A DNA stretch of 64,000 nucleotides from Paenibacillus piri (lineage in GTDB: Bacteria > Bacillota > Bacilli > Paenibacillales > NBRC-103111), in the NCBI RefSeq assembly GCF_004354045.1, contig NZ_SMRT01000020.1, forward strand, positions 1 through 64,000, read 5' to 3'. The stretch's first letter is position 1. Each line of letters starts with the position of its first letter. A program made the translations under genes and the position numbers. This document shows, piece after piece, positions 42,121 to 50,998 of this stretch. Below the pieces are notes generated by a model, which saw only the letters and a program-made list of their open reading frames with translations, did not search any database and had not been told where the DNA came from.

Positions 42121-42372
42121 AGCTAGCGAGCAGTACCCCGCGCGGGCTTACGAGCAGGCTCGGTGGGGGCTAGCGAGCAGTGCCCCGCGCGAGCTTACGA
42201 GCAGGCTCGGTGGGGGCTAGCGAGCAGTGCCCCGCGCGAGCTTACGAGCAGGCTCGGTGGGGGCTAGCGAGCAGTGCCCCACGCGAGCTTACGAGCAGGC
42301 CCGGTGGGGGCTAGCGAGCAGTGCCCCGTGCGGGCTTACGAGCGGTGCCGCATGCGGGCTTACGAGCAGGCC
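42121..42372. repeat. 47-bp minisatellite (about five units)
   Basis: CTAGCGAGCAGT recurs at 42123, 42170, 42217, 42264 and 42311, an exact 47-bp period. Each unit also has GAGCTTACGAGCAGGC and can form GGGGC...GCCCC. The last unit is degenerate. No open reading frame, no spacer variation, so not a CRISPR. It lies between convergent operons. Confidence 0.88.
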
Positions 42373-42393
42373 CTTATGAATCTGTCGCCATAC

Positions 42394-42433
42394 GAAAGCC
42401 TCCGTTCCGCTTGATGCGGTCGGAGGCTTCTTC
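42394..42433. terminator. Hairpin between convergent operons
   Basis: GAAAGCCTCCG (42394-42404) pairs with CGGAGGCTTC (42421-42430), with an extra CGC/GCG inside. Weak T tracts on both strands; probably a bidirectional terminator. Confidence 0.5.
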
Positions 42434-42631
42434 GATTTCGCTATTTCCAGTTTCCCCGGACGACGCCCCGGATGTTACTGCCTAGATTTTCTCTCCGAGC
42501 TCGAGCACCGGTGAGAGAAGGGCTAGCAGGCGCATCCGGAAAAGCGGCTTTTCAAATCGCGCAAATCCCCAGGCGTGCGTTTGCGGCGCTGCATGGCAGG
42601 GATGCAGCTGCACCCGATAAACGGTCATCGC

Positions 42632-43537
42632 TTACGCTCTTGCATCGTTGGACGGCCCCTTCGCTTCCAAGGCGCGCGCTTCCTCAAGCTCCTCTTCCCA
42701 AGTAAGCGAGCGGAATTCCGCAGCTTCCGGAGACTGCTTCATCCAGCTGAGGAAGTCTTGCCAGATCGGCAGCGTCCAGGTAGAATCGATCTGCGCCGTC
42801 GAATAACGGCCTTCGTCCAGCCGCAGGAAGCCGAAAATGTCGCGTACCTGCGATTTTTCCGCCTGAACGACGGTCAGCTCCGCCAGATGCGGCGGAACGA
42901 AGGCGACGCCGGCCGGCGTGCCGAGCACGATATCGCCGGGCAGGCAGATGGCTCTGCCGATCTGGCAGGGCGCATTCATCCCGATCATCGTTACTTCCCG
43001 GATCGGCGTCGGATCGCTGCCTCTATAAAAAACGTTAATATTTTCGATATTGACGATCTGCTGCGTATCGCGGATTCCACCCCAAATGACCGCTCCGCCC
43101 CGCTTGGTGCGGGAAGCGATCGCCGTCGCCAGATTGCCGCCGATAAATGTCCCTTTATATACCTTATCAAACAAATCGACGACGACAACATCGTCCTCCT
43201 GCAGGCTGTCGATCACCCATTGATTGAAAAAGCCTTTCCGGTTCTCCGCTTCATGTCCGTGCTTCAACAACGTTTCATGCAGGTCGGGGCGCATCGGCGC
43301 GAAAATGGCGGTAACCGCCCGGCCGACCATCGTTTTATCCGGCTGCGTGCTTTTAAATTCGGTTTCCACCTGGTAGTCGTAATTGCGGTGCCAGAGCGGG
43401 CTCCACGCCTCCTCCAATGTAATGCGTCTCATTCTGCGCAAAATATCGTCCGGCACTTTGGGACGTCCGTTCGGGAACCGTTCCCCTTTCCACTCGGGCG
43501 TCAACTGAATAATATCTTCGGGATTGTCAAATTTCAT
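42632..43537 (-). CDS. RraA-family protein (HMG aldolase/oxaloacetate decarboxylase-like)
   Basis: A 301-residue protein of the RraA/HMG aldolase family: DDVVVVDLFDKVYKGTFIGG, then ASRTKRGGAVIWGGIRDTQ, which holds the conserved Gly-Gly and Arg-Asp of the active site. Longer than the usual 160-220 residues because of about 60 extra residues at each end. Catalytic members cleave 4-hydroxy-2-keto acids, so it could split the keto-deoxy acid made by the dehydratase encoded just upstream. Start ATG after AGAAAGAAGGG. Confidence 0.83.
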   Translation of the reverse strand: MKFDNPEDIIQLTPEWKGERFPNGRPKVPDDILRRMRRITLEEAWSPLWHRNYDYQVETEFKSTQPDKTMVGRAVTAIFAPMRPDLHETLLKHGHEAENRKGFFNQWVIDSLQEDDVVVVDLFDKVYKGTFIGGNLATAIASRTKRGGAVIWGGIRDTQQIVNIENINVFYRGSDPTPIREVTMIGMNAPCQIGRAICLPGDIVLGTPAGVAFVPPHLAELTVVQAEKSQVRDIFGFLRLDEGRYSTAQIDSTWTLPIWQDFLSWMKQSPEAAEFRSLTWEEELEEARALEAKGPSNDARA

Positions 43538-43582
43538 AGGAAACCCTTCTTTCTGCTGGAATAGTTGATGTGCCGCAGCCGG

Positions 43583-44968
43583 TTAGCTCCACAACCGGTC
43601 GTTCGAACGGTAATGATCCCACGCTTCGGTCGATTCCCATAAGCCGGGGATGTCGGGGTGGATGTGCTGGGCGATCACTTCATCGTTCAATTGCTCAATG
43701 CCGAGACCCGGCGCGTCGGGAACCTGGATGAACCCGTTTTGTACGAGCGGCTTCGGAAGCTTGCTAATAATCAGGTCGTCCCACCAGCTGACGTCATTGG
43801 AGTGAAACTCCAGCGCGAGGAAATTTTCCGTCGCTGCCGCAGCGTGAACGGCAGCAAGACAAGCGATGGGGCTCTCCGCCATATGAATCGCCATGGCGAT
43901 GCCATGGTCCTGGGCCATGTCGCCGATTTTTTTCGTTTCCAGAATGCCGCCGGTACTCAGCACATCGGGATGAATGACCGATACGCCGCCGGCTTCGATC
44001 AGCGGCTTGAAATGTTCCTTCAAATAAATATCTTCTCCGGTGCAGATCGGAGTCGTCACCGCACGGGACAGACGGACGTACTGCTCGGTATACTGCCAAG
44101 GCACCATATCTTCCATCCAGGCAAGATTATATTTGTCGATCCGCCGTCCGAGCCGGATGCAGTCTTCTACGCCGATGTGCCCGAAATGATCGACGGCGAG
44201 CGGCACTTCATAGCCGATCTCGGAGCGGACGTCGGCGACGTACTGCTCCAGCAGGTCGAGTCCTTTTTCCGTAATATGAATGCCGGTAAACGGGTGGGCG
44301 ATATTGCTCACATCATAGAGACGGCTGCGCAGCTCGCGCTGCTCCTCCGGAGACAATCCGAGCTGGCTGCGGTTGCGCCATTTGGCGAAAATCTCCCGCA
44401 TCTCCTCGACAAAGCCGAGCGGGCCGCTCAAAGCCCCGGGCTGATGGGCGATTTGATTGATGCCCAAATCCATTTTCAAAAAGGTGAAGCCTTTCTCCAT
44501 TCGCTTCTTCAAAGCTTGGCCCATCGCCGCGCCCGTATCCTTGCCGTCGACGTCGGTATCGCAATACATCCGGATTTTATCGCGGAATTTGCCGCCGAGC
44601 ATTTGATAGATCGGGATGTTGTAGGCTTTGCCGGCCAAATCCCACAAAGCAATTTCGATACCGCTGACGCCTCCGCCCTGCCGGGCATGGCCGCCGAACT
44701 GCTTGATCCGCCGGAACAGCTTATCGATATTGCACGGATTTTCGCCCAGCAGGCGGCTTTTCAGCATTAAGGCATACAGCTTATCCGCTCCGTCGCGGAC
44801 TTCGCCGAACCCGACCAGCCCCTGGTTGGTATATACTTTGATCAGGCTGCAATGCATCGGCGCCCCGTGAATGTCGGCAAAGCGAATATCGGTAATGCGG
44901 AGCTCGGATGGTTTCGAGTTCGTATTGACATGGGCTAATGTGTTTTCGTAGGTCTCTTTATTGATCAT
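43583..44968 (-). CDS. Enolase-superfamily sugar-acid dehydratase (mandelate racemase group)
   Basis: A 461-residue enzyme, about 90 longer than usual. Lysine motif is K165-x-D167 (FLKMDLG) instead of KxK; metal ligands D260 (AVDHFGH), E286 (MEDMVPW) and E312 (TGEDIY); H362 (AIHMAESP) is the distal base. A roughly 60-residue insertion lies between the KxD motif and D260. ATG 44968 has AAGGAGG eight bases upstream. It is 45 bp upstream of the RraA gene on the same strand, so likely one operon that makes and cleaves a keto-deoxy acid. Confidence 0.85.
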   Translation of the reverse strand: MINKETYENTLAHVNTNSKPSELRITDIRFADIHGAPMHCSLIKVYTNQGLVGFGEVRDGADKLYALMLKSRLLGENPCNIDKLFRRIKQFGGHARQGGGVSGIEIALWDLAGKAYNIPIYQMLGGKFRDKIRMYCDTDVDGKDTGAAMGQALKKRMEKGFTFLKMDLGINQIAHQPGALSGPLGFVEEMREIFAKWRNRSQLGLSPEEQRELRSRLYDVSNIAHPFTGIHITEKGLDLLEQYVADVRSEIGYEVPLAVDHFGHIGVEDCIRLGRRIDKYNLAWMEDMVPWQYTEQYVRLSRAVTTPICTGEDIYLKEHFKPLIEAGGVSVIHPDVLSTGGILETKKIGDMAQDHGIAMAIHMAESPIACLAAVHAAAATENFLALEFHSNDVSWWDDLIISKLPKPLVQNGFIQVPDAPGLGIEQLNDEVIAQHIHPDIPGLWESTEAWDHYRSNDRLWS

Positions 44969-45524
44969 GGTTCCATCCTCCTTGTCGTTAAACATAAAAT
45001 CACCGCAGCAGCTTGGTATGTCGTTGCATGGTCAATGCGCTGCCGTCTGCGAACGTCCGGTCGCTGTCAGGCCGCTCCCCGAATCGCTGACGTAAACCGC
45101 CGTCCGGGCGGATTTTCACCGGCAGCGGATTGCGGAGTCTCTCCTTTCGTTGGAATAGGCAGTTCGTTCGTCTGTGTCAATGGATTGTAAAGCACCGCTG
45201 CATACCTTCATAGTATACTGAGCGGGTTATGATCCTTCGACGAGGTAAATTTATGATTTTGTTTAATTTTTTTCTAATATCGACATTTATCCATCAGGCA
45301 GCGCGAAAGCATTTCATGTTTTTCCGGTCGTTCTCAAGCCCATAAAAAAATCGAACACGATCATAAAAACGTCCTCTATGAAGTTTCGGTTGGCAGCGTT
45401 AAGTTTAATGGATAGAGCGTTTCAGCAATGAACACGAGCGCTTTTCAACAGGTTCGCAAAAAAAGGCATTAGAGCAAACTTGTTGTGGCGAGGAGCGTAT
45501 CGGACCATTCAAGGAGGGATTCGG
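44969..45524. other. Divergent promoter region (556 bp)
   Basis: Separates the minus-strand dehydratase from the plus-strand dehydrogenase. Contains a TATACT box in AGTATACT near 45218 that reads as a -10 element in both directions. No coding frame, clear operator or structured RNA recognised. Confidence 0.45.
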
Positions 45525-46481
45525 ATGACACGCAAGATCGTTTCTTTAAAGGCAATCAGTCCCGTTCACGAGGAGCGGATCCGGAGCGTCGCACCCCAAT
45601 GGGAGTTGATTAACGGAACGGATAAGGACGTCTGGCTGCCGCATATCGGCGAGGCGGAGATTGTGCTGGGCTGGAGTGAGGAGGCTGCCGGGCACTGCCT
45701 TTACCCCGGCACGCGGCTGCGTTGGGTGCAGAGCTGGGGCGCCGGTGTGGACCGGTTTCCGCTGGAATCGTTCGAGAAAGCAAACGTCGTTCTGACGCAT
45801 ACGAGCGGTATCCATCCGAACCCGATATCGGAGCATGTGTTTGCAATGATGCTGTCGCTAACACGCAAAATTCATCTGTCCATTCACAACCAGCGGGAGC
45901 AAAAATGGCAGCTTGTCGGCGCGCCGGGTGAAATGCATGGCAAAACGGTCGGAATTATAGGAGTCGGTGCGATCGGCACGGAAATCGCCAGATTGGCCAA
46001 AGCGTTCGGGATGAAGGTGCTTGGCGTCAAACGGACGGTCGCAACCGCGCCCTATGTGGATCGCATGGTCGGTTTATCGGAGCTGGATGAGGTGCTGCGC
46101 GAAAGCGATTATATCGTGGTGACGCTCCCGCTTACGAAACAAACGGTTCATGTATTCGGCCGCCGGCAATTTCAAGCGATGAAGCCGGGCGCCTATTTTA
46201 TCAATATCGGCAGAGGCGGGACAACGGATACGGAGGCATTGATCGAAGCGCTGCATAGCGGCGCTATCGCCGGCGCCGGACTGGACGTCTACGAGACGGA
46301 GCCGCTGCCTCGGGATCATCCGCTATGGCTGATGGACAATGTCATGATGACGCCGCATAACTCCGGCTCCACCGAGTATTACGACGATCGTGCGATGGAC
46401 ATATTTTTGCAAAACTTGCGCTATTATATTACGGGCAAGGAGCTTCGGCTCAACCGCGTCGATCCGGTTAAGCAGTATTAA
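45525..46481 (+). CDS. D-isomer-specific 2-hydroxyacid dehydrogenase
   Basis: A 318-residue NAD(P)-dependent enzyme. NAD motif VGIIGVGAIGTEIARLAKAF, catalytic Arg in NIGRGGTTD, Glu in DVYETEPLP and His in TPHNSG (the usual HxG/A is HNSG). ATG 45525 has AAGGAGGGATTCGG just upstream. Divergent from the dehydratase/RraA operon; it may reduce the keto-acid product. Related to, but clearly different from, the dehydrogenase at 35272. Confidence 0.9.
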   Translation: MTRKIVSLKAISPVHEERIRSVAPQWELINGTDKDVWLPHIGEAEIVLGWSEEAAGHCLYPGTRLRWVQSWGAGVDRFPLESFEKANVVLTHTSGIHPNPISEHVFAMMLSLTRKIHLSIHNQREQKWQLVGAPGEMHGKTVGIIGVGAIGTEIARLAKAFGMKVLGVKRTVATAPYVDRMVGLSELDEVLRESDYIVVTLPLTKQTVHVFGRRQFQAMKPGAYFINIGRGGTTDTEALIEALHSGAIAGAGLDVYETEPLPRDHPLWLMDNVMMTPHNSGSTEYYDDRAMDIFLQNLRYYITGKELRLNRVDPVKQY

Positions 46482-46651
46482 GCAATCGGCGGCGAGCCGA
46501 AGTTCCTTGTTCACAATACGTTTGAGTCCGTCCGGTCCTTCATCCGTTTACGGAAGGAGAATGATCGCCGGTCGGCGAATATTACCATAATCAGGAATAT
46601 TGATTTGAAATTAACCGAATTTACAGCAACGCGAACGAAAGAAGGGACGCT

Positions 46652-48334
46652 GTGACGGAATCATCTCGAATGCATGAGCTGTTGACGCTCAAGACGATCG
46701 CGGAGACGCTGAATCAGTCCAACGAGCTGGAGCCCATGCTCAACACGGCGCTGGCAAAGCTGCTGGAATTGACAGGGCTGACGACAGGCTGGATTTTTAT
46801 CGTCGATGGCGCTGCAAGACATGAGAGTGCGGCCGAATACGGCCTGCCTCCGGCTTTACTGTACAACGATAGAGAGCCGATGGCATGCAGCAGGTGCTGG
46901 TGTCTGGACCGATACAAGGACGGAAGGCTGAAAAATGCGGTTAACATTTTAGGCTGCAAAAGGCTGGAGGATGCGGCGGAGCTGAGGTGGGGCGATACGA
47001 ACGGCATCACCCATCATGCAACCGTTCCGCTATGGTCCGGAGAGCGCCGGATCGGCTTGTTGAATGTTGCGGCACCAGGCAAAAACCGATTTTCGGACGG
47101 GGAGCTGGCGCTTTTGCAGGCGGTCGCCTTCCAAATAGGCGGGGCGATCGAGCGCATGCGCCTTTATGCGGAGGAACAGCGAAGAGCCGACCGATTCGCC
47201 AGACTTGGCGAGTTCAGCCGCGCTCTCGGCGCTGCGGCAAGCGCCGTCCAGGCTCCGCGGGAGCTGGCCGATCGGGCGACCGCTCTGATCGGCGAGCATT
47301 TCGATTGGCCGGTGGCGGCCGTTTTCGACCGGGTCGGCAGCGATCTGGTGCTGCGCGCCGTTCACGCCGCAGGCGGGAGCGGTTCAGTGGCAGCCGGCCT
47401 GCGGCTGCCGCTTAAGCAAGCAGGCTGGCTCGAGGAAGCGGTGCGGGACCGGCACTATTGCGCTGCGACGCCGGCGGAGGCCGCCGCGTTGGCGGACCGC
47501 GGCCTGCCTCCGCTGGCGTCGGCAATGGCGGCCTCCATTCCGGCAGCGGGCTCCGGCCCTGCGAGCATCCTGCTTGTGGGCGAATTCAAGGCGGGAGATG
47601 CGCACCGCGCCGACGGCGAGGTGCTGGAGGCGCTGGGCGAGCACATCGCCGCTGCGCTCGAAAGCGCGCGCCATGCGGAAAACCGGCGGGAATTGGCCCG
47701 CCTGGAGGAGCGCAACCGGCTGGCCCGGGATTTGCACGATTCCGTTAGCCAAATGCTGTTTTCGCTTTCGATGACGGCGAAAGGAGCGGAGAGCATGCTG
47801 CGCGTCCCCGATCCGGAGGCAGCCCGGCATGCGGTAAATGCGGTACGGGATATGCAATCGCTTGCGCAAAGAGCCTTGAAAGAGATGCGCTCGCTCATTA
47901 TGCAGCTGCGGCCTGCCGGTCTTGAAGCGGGCATTGTCACTGCGCTGAAGGACTACGGCGAGAAGCTGGAGCTTCGCGTCCGCACGCAGGTCGCCGGCGT
48001 ACGGGAGCTGCCCCGCGCCGTGGAGGAAGCGCTGTGGCGCATCGGGCAGGAGGCGCTCAACAATGTGAGCAAGCATGCCGGAACCGGCGAAGCCGAGATC
48101 GCGCTGCAGCTGACTTTGGATCAGGCGGTGCTGAGGATAACCGACCGCGGACCCGGTCTGGCGAAGCCCGCCCCTTTAACGCAGCAGCAATCATACGGTC
48201 TGCTGACGATGCAGGAACGAGCCGAATCGCTGGGCGGAACGTTGTCGGTGACAAGCGGCTCCGGCCAAGGCACGGCGATCGAGGCGGCCATTCCGCTGCC
48301 CGAAACGGGACAACAAGAGGTGAGCGATTCATGA
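46652..48334 (+). CDS. Sensor histidine kinase, AirS/YhcY-like, with Cys-rich GAF domain
   Basis: A 560-residue cytosolic kinase: GAF domain 1 (about 10-170), GAF domain 2 (about 190-345), HisKA_3 dimerisation domain with phospho-acceptor H362 (RDLHDSVSQ) and HATPase domain (WRIGQEALNNVSKHAG; GLLTMQERAESLGG). GAF 1 has four spaced cysteines, C79, C82, C84 and C102 (ACSRCWCLD ... LGCKR), as in the Staphylococcus AirS oxygen sensor, which binds a [2Fe-2S] cluster. Start GTG. Its stop overlaps the ATG of the response regulator gene. Confidence 0.88.
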   Translation: MTESSRMHELLTLKTIAETLNQSNELEPMLNTALAKLLELTGLTTGWIFIVDGAARHESAAEYGLPPALLYNDREPMACSRCWCLDRYKDGRLKNAVNILGCKRLEDAAELRWGDTNGITHHATVPLWSGERRIGLLNVAAPGKNRFSDGELALLQAVAFQIGGAIERMRLYAEEQRRADRFARLGEFSRALGAAASAVQAPRELADRATALIGEHFDWPVAAVFDRVGSDLVLRAVHAAGGSGSVAAGLRLPLKQAGWLEEAVRDRHYCAATPAEAAALADRGLPPLASAMAASIPAAGSGPASILLVGEFKAGDAHRADGEVLEALGEHIAAALESARHAENRRELARLEERNRLARDLHDSVSQMLFSLSMTAKGAESMLRVPDPEAARHAVNAVRDMQSLAQRALKEMRSLIMQLRPAGLEAGIVTALKDYGEKLELRVRTQVAGVRELPRAVEEALWRIGQEALNNVSKHAGTGEAEIALQLTLDQAVLRITDRGPGLAKPAPLTQQQSYGLLTMQERAESLGGTLSVTSGSGQGTAIEAAIPLPETGQQEVSDS

Positions 48335-49014
48335 AAATCAAACTGCTGCTTGCGGACGACCATGCGATCGTCCGCAAAGGGCTGCAGGTGTTTCTGTCAA
48401 CCCAGGCCGATATCGAATTGGTCGGGGAGGCGGCGAGCGGTCATGAAGCGCTCGCTCAGGTGGAAGCGCTGCAGCCCGATGTCGTCCTGATGGATTTGAA
48501 CATGCCCGTCTTGAACGGTATTGAAGCGACGCGAAGGCTGAAGCTGTCGCATCCGCATGTAAAGGTGATCGTACTCACGTCGTTCTCGGATCAGGATCAT
48601 GTGCTGCCCGCGATTCGCGCCGGCGCCAAAGGGTATTTGTTGAAGGATATCGAGCCCGACGCGCTTATAAGCTCGATCCGGCGGGTGTTCGCCGGTCAGG
48701 TGGAGCTTCACCCCGAAGCGGCAGGGTTGCTGATGAGCAGTGTGGCCGAAGGGGAGTCTGCCGTTTCTCCGTCGTACCGGAACGGCGGAGAAACGGTGCC
48801 GGACCGGCATGACCCGCTGTCCGAACTGACCCGAAGAGAGCGCGAGGTGCTCGGCCTGATTGCGCTTGGAAAAAGCAACAAGGAAATCGCGGAGGCGCTT
48901 GTGATTACGGAAAAAACGGTAAAAACCCACGTTAGTCACCTGCTGGACAAGCTTGCCGTCGCCGACCGTACTCAGGCGGCCATCTTCGCATGGAAGCACG
49001 GTATGGGCGGGTAA
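48331..49014 (+). CDS. NarL/LuxR-family response regulator (AirR/YhcZ-like)
   Basis: A 227-residue response regulator: receiver domain 1-120 with acidic pair D9-D10, phospho-acceptor D55 (VVLMDLNMP) and K105-region (GYLLKDIEP), then LuxR helix-turn-helix (SELTRREREVLGLIALGKSN, then KEIAEALVITEKTVKTHVSH). ATG 48331 overlaps the kinase stop (ATGA); the frame is open upstream to 48034 only as an artefact inside the kinase gene. Partner of the kinase. Confidence 0.92.
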   Translation: MKIKLLLADDHAIVRKGLQVFLSTQADIELVGEAASGHEALAQVEALQPDVVLMDLNMPVLNGIEATRRLKLSHPHVKVIVLTSFSDQDHVLPAIRAGAKGYLLKDIEPDALISSIRRVFAGQVELHPEAAGLLMSSVAEGESAVSPSYRNGGETVPDRHDPLSELTRREREVLGLIALGKSNKEIAEALVITEKTVKTHVSHLLDKLAVADRTQAAIFAWKHGMGG

Positions 49015-49111
49015 GCCCAGCCAGAGGCGGCGTAATATAATGAAAGTGACGGTCTGAGGAGACAAATGCCGGTGAAATGCCTTAACTATGCAGCTGGAGG
49101 TGGAGGAAGCG

Positions 49112-50863
49112 ATGTATTTCGGATTGCAATCGATGTACTACAAGTATGCTTGGGGTGTCAATTATTGGGATCAAAATGATAAGGACACGTCCGTCAAGCA
49201 TATGAATATGGTAAGCTGCCGCAACGATTCCGCCGCCATGCAGGTGGTCGTCGGCGCAGATCACGATCTGCTGCTCACGGTCAGTGAAGAGCCGCTGTTC
49301 TGGAAAGGAGGTCCGATGCAGATTGCGCGGATCAAGGTGCGGATGAACGAGGCCGATGCGCCGGAAGCAAGCGCGCAGTGGATCGGGCTTATGAAGGACG
49401 ACGACGGCGCTGAAAAAGCCGATGTGCTGCAGGACAGTCATCATGTGTTCGTTCCGCGCCGCAAGCTTCAGCCTGTATGGGTGGAGTGGAGCATTGGCAA
49501 GCGGGCGCGCCCCGGTATTTATACCGGCACCGTGATGCTGTACACCCATACGATGTTCGACGATGAGCTGCCCGCCGGAGAGCTCAGCTTCACGCTTAAG
49601 GTACTGGAGCATACGCTGCCGGATGCGCAAGATTACCGCTTCTATTTGGACCTGTGGCAGCATAATGCAAATATCGCGCGGAAGTATGACGTGCCGCTCT
49701 GGTCGGAGGCGCATTTCAGCGTGATGAAGGTTTATTTGGAAAGCTTGGCGCGGCTCGGGCAAAAGGCGGCGTCGGCCGTCGTGTCGGAAATACCGTGGTC
49801 GGGGCAAAAATCGCATATTGACGCGGAGCCGTCCGATTTGTTCGAGTACAGTATGATTCAGGTAACGCGTGATGCGAACGGAGTATTCCGTTATAATTAC
49901 GCGGCTTTGGACCGGTATATCGAGCTTGCCGCAGCATGCGGCATTACCGAGGAAATCGAGCTGTTCGGCCTGCTCAGCATTTGGCAGCCGAAGGATGGCG
50001 TGTACGGTTCCCCGCTGCAGGATTACCCTGACGCAATCCGTGTCCGTTATTATGACGAAGCTACGGCCAACTATAAATTCATTCGCCAAGCAACGGATAT
50101 CGAACAATATATCGGGTCGCTTCATAACCACCTGACGGCCAAAGGCTGGATACATAAGGTGCGGATTATGGCGGACGAACCGGATAACGTGGAGCTGTTC
50201 CAGGAGCGGGTCCGCGCGCTGCGTCGCGTCGCTCCTTCTTTCAAGTTCAAGGTGGCCATCGACAGCGCCGACTTGATTGAGGCAAAGCTGGAAGGCATCC
50301 ATGATTACGTGCCGAAGCTCGACTGCGCGATGCGGCAGTTTGCGCGGATTCGCGAGCTTGCGCCCGAGGTGCCGGGGCGGATGCTGTTTTATGTATGCGG
50401 TTCGCCGAAGCGGCCGAACACGTTCATCGGCTCGCCCGGCATCGAAGCGCGCATCATACCGTGGCTGGCGGAATGGCTCGGGCTGGACGGCTTTCTGCGT
50501 TGGAATTACACGGCATGGCCGGATCGGCCGCTGGAGCGGATCGGCTACCGTCCGACCAACTGGCCGGCGGGGGACATGAACTTCGTGTACCCGGGCCCGG
50601 CGGGGAAGCCGCTCCTGTCGCTGCGCTACAAATGGCTGCAGCGCGGCGTGCGCGACGCCGAGTTGATGCGGCAGCTTCGCGAGGCGGGATTATCCGGGCA
50701 AGTGGATGAGCTGCTCGACGGGGTATTCCGGGCGGATGCCGGCCGCGGTCCGGAAAGCTTTAATCCGGAACGGCCGGCGCATGAATTGTACAGCCTGGAG
50801 CCGGCTGATTACGATCGGCTGTTCCTGCTCGCCCAGTCCATGGGGGAGCCGGAGGCGCCATAA
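49112..50863 (+). CDS. DUF4091/GH123-like glycoside hydrolase
   Basis: A 583-residue protein without a signal peptide. N-terminal beta-sandwich region (1-170), then a barrel that ends in the DUF4091 region (LGLDGFLRWNYTAWPDRPLE; NFVYPGPAGKPLLSLRYKWL). D355-E356 in IMADEPDN match the Asp-Glu pair that supports substrate-assisted catalysis in GH123 N-acetylgalactosaminidases. ATG 49112 with GGAGG seven bases upstream is preferred to ATG 49088. Likely a cytosolic exo-glycosidase on an amino-sugar glycan; substrate inferred only. Confidence 0.78.
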   Translation: MYFGLQSMYYKYAWGVNYWDQNDKDTSVKHMNMVSCRNDSAAMQVVVGADHDLLLTVSEEPLFWKGGPMQIARIKVRMNEADAPEASAQWIGLMKDDDGAEKADVLQDSHHVFVPRRKLQPVWVEWSIGKRARPGIYTGTVMLYTHTMFDDELPAGELSFTLKVLEHTLPDAQDYRFYLDLWQHNANIARKYDVPLWSEAHFSVMKVYLESLARLGQKAASAVVSEIPWSGQKSHIDAEPSDLFEYSMIQVTRDANGVFRYNYAALDRYIELAAACGITEEIELFGLLSIWQPKDGVYGSPLQDYPDAIRVRYYDEATANYKFIRQATDIEQYIGSLHNHLTAKGWIHKVRIMADEPDNVELFQERVRALRRVAPSFKFKVAIDSADLIEAKLEGIHDYVPKLDCAMRQFARIRELAPEVPGRMLFYVCGSPKRPNTFIGSPGIEARIIPWLAEWLGLDGFLRWNYTAWPDRPLERIGYRPTNWPAGDMNFVYPGPAGKPLLSLRYKWLQRGVRDAELMRQLREAGLSGQVDELLDGVFRADAGRGPESFNPERPAHELYSLEPADYDRLFLLAQSMGEPEAP

Positions 50864-50998
50864 AGCATCCGGTGGCGGGTTTCGCCGAGGGAACTAAATA
50901 TCGAATAAATTCAGTGCTTATGCAATCGATAAGATTCGCTTATAATGGAAACCGGATGGATGTGCGTACCTTTATAATCCATCATGAGGAGGGCGATT

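Noticed and set aside
42121..42372. CRISPR-like array of regular repeats
   Set aside because: The 47-bp units are contiguous and nearly identical throughout, with no unique spacers and no cas genes.
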